Source: Chitinophagaceae bacterium
GTDB taxonomy: Bacteria > Bacteroidota > Bacteroidia > Chitinophagales > Chitinophagaceae
Direction: 5' to 3'
NCBI GenBank assembly: GCA_016741945.1
Contig: JACVCQ010000140.1
Span: 1-6,714 of the forward strand
DNA: 6,714 nt
Position numbers and translations under genes: made by a program
Notes under the pieces: generated by a model
What the model saw: only the letters and a program-made list of their open reading frames with translations
Databases searched by the model: none
What the model was told of the DNA's origin: nothing
Shown here: one piece after another, positions 5,060 to 6,714 of the stretch
How the letters are laid out: each line of letters opens with the position of its first letter
Position numbering within the stretch: position 1 is the first letter of the stretch

Positions 5060-5995
5060 ATGTTCCTTGTATTGAATAACCATCGTATCCAATGGGAGAG
5101 GCAAGTGCCACCCGGCTGGGAACTGATTCATATCCCGGGAACTGAACTACGCTCCTGTAATACCCCTCATGGTATTGCTATGTTATCGGAAGTGCAGGTA
5201 GGACCCTATTTATTTTCCATGCTCTATTTGTTTCGAAAAACACAAGCCCCCTGGCAGTTAAGATTGGCTGATACTACCGCTTTTCATTGTGTATTTAGTT
5301 GCTCAGGTCAATGGCATGTACAATGTTCTGCAACACTTCAGCACTGTTTAACATCCTCTCAGTGCTATTGTTGGAAAGGATCTTCTTTTGAAATAGAACC
5401 CGTTATGGAAATAGGTACCATGTTGCAACTGTTATGGATCAGCAGTCAGGAACCACCCTTATTCATGAAGGCAACTGATAACAGAATTTTTGTACAAGCC
5501 GATGCAGGCATCTTAGAACAAATATTACAGTTAACACAGACTTCTTTTTTTCCTCAACCACGAGCATTTCATGAACAGTTGATACAGGATTTATTCCATT
5601 CCATTCAACTTGCTGCTAGCCGACCGTATCATCTTCCACAACGCTATACAACCGCAGAATTGGAAACCATCAGAAGGGTGGCCATGCAGATGGAAAAGCA
5701 TGTAGATGAACACCAATCCATTGCTGAATGGGCAGAGTGGAGTGGCTTGAATCGTCAAAAATTAATGGAGGGATTTAAGTCTTTGTTCGGGACAACCATC
5801 TATGGATATTACCAAGACAAACGAATGCAGTATGCAAAAGAACTTTTATTGACTACAGATCAACCCATAAAATTCATTGCCAAGAAATTAGGCTATCGCA
5901 ATACGACGAATTTTTCGATTGCATATAAAAAGTTTTTTGGAATAACACCGGGAGGCATGCGCAAAACAGGAGTGGATGCATCCACTCTCATATAA
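5060..5995 (+). CDS. AraC-family transcriptional regulator
   Basis: 311 residues, normal for the family. The C-terminal third is a two-part AraC helix-turn-helix domain: first unit SIAEWAEWSGLNRQKLMEGF (220-239), connecting helix YGYYQDKRMQYAKELLL (248-264), second unit PIKFIAKKLGYRNTTNFSIAYKKFFGITP (269-297), the last being the family signature region. The N-terminal half (about 1-190) matches no effector domain I can name. It is unusual in holding six cysteines between 77 and 104 (77, 81, 89, 96, 102, 104) plus three histidines (76, 86, 95), which could sense redox state or metal (inference). ATG 5060-5062 is the first in-frame ATG; no Shine-Dalgarno is visible. It is transcribed away from the sensor operon and 42 bases ahead of the MauE-like gene, with which it may be co-transcribed. 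The triple repeat ends about 60 bases upstream of the start, suggesting autoregulation. Confidence 0.93.
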   Translation: MFLVLNNHRIQWERQVPPGWELIHIPGTELRSCNTPHGIAMLSEVQVGPYLFSMLYLFRKTQAPWQLRLADTTAFHCVFSCSGQWHVQCSATLQHCLTSSQCYCWKGSSFEIEPVMEIGTMLQLLWISSQEPPLFMKATDNRIFVQADAGILEQILQLTQTSFFPQPRAFHEQLIQDLFHSIQLAASRPYHLPQRYTTAELETIRRVAMQMEKHVDEHQSIAEWAEWSGLNRQKLMEGFKSLFGTTIYGYYQDKRMQYAKELLLTTDQPIKFIAKKLGYRNTTNFSIAYKKFFGITPGGMRKTGVDASTLI

Positions 5996-6000
5996 GTTGC

Positions 6001-6011
6001 TGCAAGTTGCA
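6001..6011. promoter_or_regulatory. Short palindrome TGCAAGTTGCA between regulator and MauE-like gene
   Basis: A perfect dyad TGCAA-G-TTGCA sits in the 42-base gap, 27 bases before the MauE-like start. It overlaps a direct repeat of AAGTTGC (5994-6000 and 6004-6010) at exactly 10 bp. It could be an operator, but it is short and no good promoter accompanies it, so chance is possible. Confidence 0.25.
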
Positions 6012-6037
6012 TAATGGGCAGTCAGTAGTTTGGTCTT

Positions 6038-6484
6038 ATGAAACGCAAGATCTATTTCCTCATTTGTTTTTTGCTGGTTCTACTATTTAGTTATACCGGT
6101 TTACAAAAGTGGATGCATATACAAAAGACCCTTTATAATATGCGCAACCAGCTGTTTTCAAGACCGGTGGCTGATATACTGGCTTATGGATTGCCTTTTG
6201 TAGAAATGGCAGTAGCGATTTTATTGATTTTTGTATCCACCCGAAAGCTGGGTTTATACCTTTCTTTCCTGCTCCTATTTCTGTTTACAAGTTATGTAGC
6301 AGCCATATTATTGGGTGTATTTCATCGGGTGCCTTGCTCCTGTGGCGGAATCATTGATAGTTTGGGTTGGACAGCACATTTATGGCTGAATCTTTTTTTT
6401 CTTTTCATCAGTCTAATAGGTATTCGATACCATACAATATTCATGCATGAACAGGGGAAGCCGAAAACCTGTAGAATCGAGTAG
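6038..6484 (+). CDS. MauE/DoxX-like redox membrane protein
   Basis: 148 residues with four membrane helices, at about 5-22, 46-66, 70-93 and 112-130. The pattern SYTGLQKWMHI (18-28), then LPFVEMAVAILLIF (52-65), then VPCSCGGIIDSLGW (98-111) with Cys 100 and Cys 102, fits the MauE/DoxX-like family of Bacteroidota. MauE in methylamine users is needed for making or disulphide-folding of methylamine dehydrogenase; in this phylum, members without the mau cluster are of unknown role, and involvement in thiol/disulphide or quinone-linked redox chemistry at the inner membrane is inference. A Lys/Arg-rich tail with Cys 145 follows the last helix. It lies between the AraC-type regulator and a small exported protein with two Cys, a plausible oxidation partner. 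ATG 6038-6040 gives a sensible basic N terminus before the first helix. Confidence 0.85.
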   Translation: MKRKIYFLICFLLVLLFSYTGLQKWMHIQKTLYNMRNQLFSRPVADILAYGLPFVEMAVAILLIFVSTRKLGLYLSFLLLFLFTSYVAAILLGVFHRVPCSCGGIIDSLGWTAHLWLNLFFLFISLIGIRYHTIFMHEQGKPKTCRIE

Positions 6485-6514
6485 GCAATCATTGATTCAT
6501 TTAATTTATTCATT

Positions 6515-6714
6515 ATGAAAAAGCTTTCAGGATTTTTAGTGGCGGCACTATTAGTAGGTGTGGCCAGTGCTTTTACAACCAAAACCTCCAAACAACCATC
6601 TGTTGCCTGGGGTTTTGATGGAGTAGAATGGCATATGGTTGATCCGGCAGACATCAATAATACTTTTGCATGTCTTCCTGGGAACGATTATTGTTTGTAT
6701 GACCAACCTAATGG
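6515..6714 (+). CDS. Small exported protein (DUF6520-like), 5' part only
   Basis: A 66-codon open start, cut by the window edge. ATG 6515-6517 begins a clear signal peptide: MKK, hydrophobic core LSGFLVAALLVGV, then ASA before a probable cleavage site at Ala 19/Phe 20. The mature part seen so far is SVAWGFDGVEWHMV...FACLPGNDYCLYDQPNG with Cys 53 and Cys 60. The MKK-core-SAFTT start and the later cysteines recall the short Bacteroidota exported proteins of DUF6520, often found beside MauE/DoxX-like genes; this assignment is from memory and is moderate at best. The 30-base AT-rich gap after the MauE-like stop shows no promoter, so co-transcription is likely. The protein may be oxidised or processed with help of that membrane neighbour (inference). 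Confidence 0.75.
   Translation, partial: MKKLSGFLVAALLVGVASAFTTKTSKQPSVAWGFDGVEWHMVDPADINNTFACLPGNDYCLYDQPN

Noticed and set aside
6322..6657. Minus-strand open frame over the MauE-like gene and exported protein
   Set aside because: Antisense to two genes with clear membrane and signal-peptide features; no motif of its own.

Overview
The window looks like a chromosomal segment of a Bacteroidota bacterium, most likely of the family Chitinophagaceae. The basis is the style of the DnaA protein, the AT-leaning composition, the absence of Shine-Dalgarno sequences before the genes, a promoter of the Bacteroidota TTTG / TAnnTTTG type in front of a tRNA gene, and several protein families I know mainly from this phylum. 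The genus cannot be fixed from the sequence alone.

Layout, left to right. (1) 2-352, plus strand: the 3' end of a calcineurin-like metallophosphatase (5'-nucleotidase family). (2) 353-494: a 142-base AT-rich leader with a repeated TTTTTTTTCAACAT sequence and a CCACATGTGG dyad, both resembling weak DnaA boxes, followed by the complete dnaA gene (495-1925) and a strong terminator. (3) 1989-2339: a small RNA unit with a good Bacteroidota promoter, tRNA-Ser(GCT), two related palindromic repeats in opposite orientation, tRNA-Pro(TGG) and a strong terminator. (4) 2340-2547: non-coding. (5) 4918 down to 2548, minus strand: a compact four-gene operon. It encodes a small protein with a conserved-looking Cys/Pro tail, a multi-pass membrane protein, a short HPK7-type histidine kinase with one membrane helix and no sensor domain, and a NarL/LuxR-type response regulator. 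The genes are 2 bases apart, overlapping by 31 bases, and 9 bases apart. (6) 4919-5059: a divergent control region with three GGTGGTRAATAC direct repeats spaced 21 and 22 bp. (7) 5060-6714, plus strand: an AraC-family regulator, a MauE/DoxX-like redox membrane protein with a PCSCGG motif, and the start of a small exported protein with two cysteines, cut by the window edge.

How the parts may work together (inference). The minus-strand operon looks like a split sensor system: the membrane protein could provide the sensing part that the kinase lacks, the kinase would pass phosphate to the regulator, and the small Cys/Pro-tail protein could be a ligand, an accessory factor or a target. The plus-strand cassette looks like a regulator controlling a membrane redox protein and an exported Cys-containing peptide. 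Both units share the control region with the triple repeat, so they may be cross-regulated, most simply by the AraC-type protein. The most unusual items are this operon, the triple repeat, and the covarying inverted palindrome pair between the two tRNA genes.
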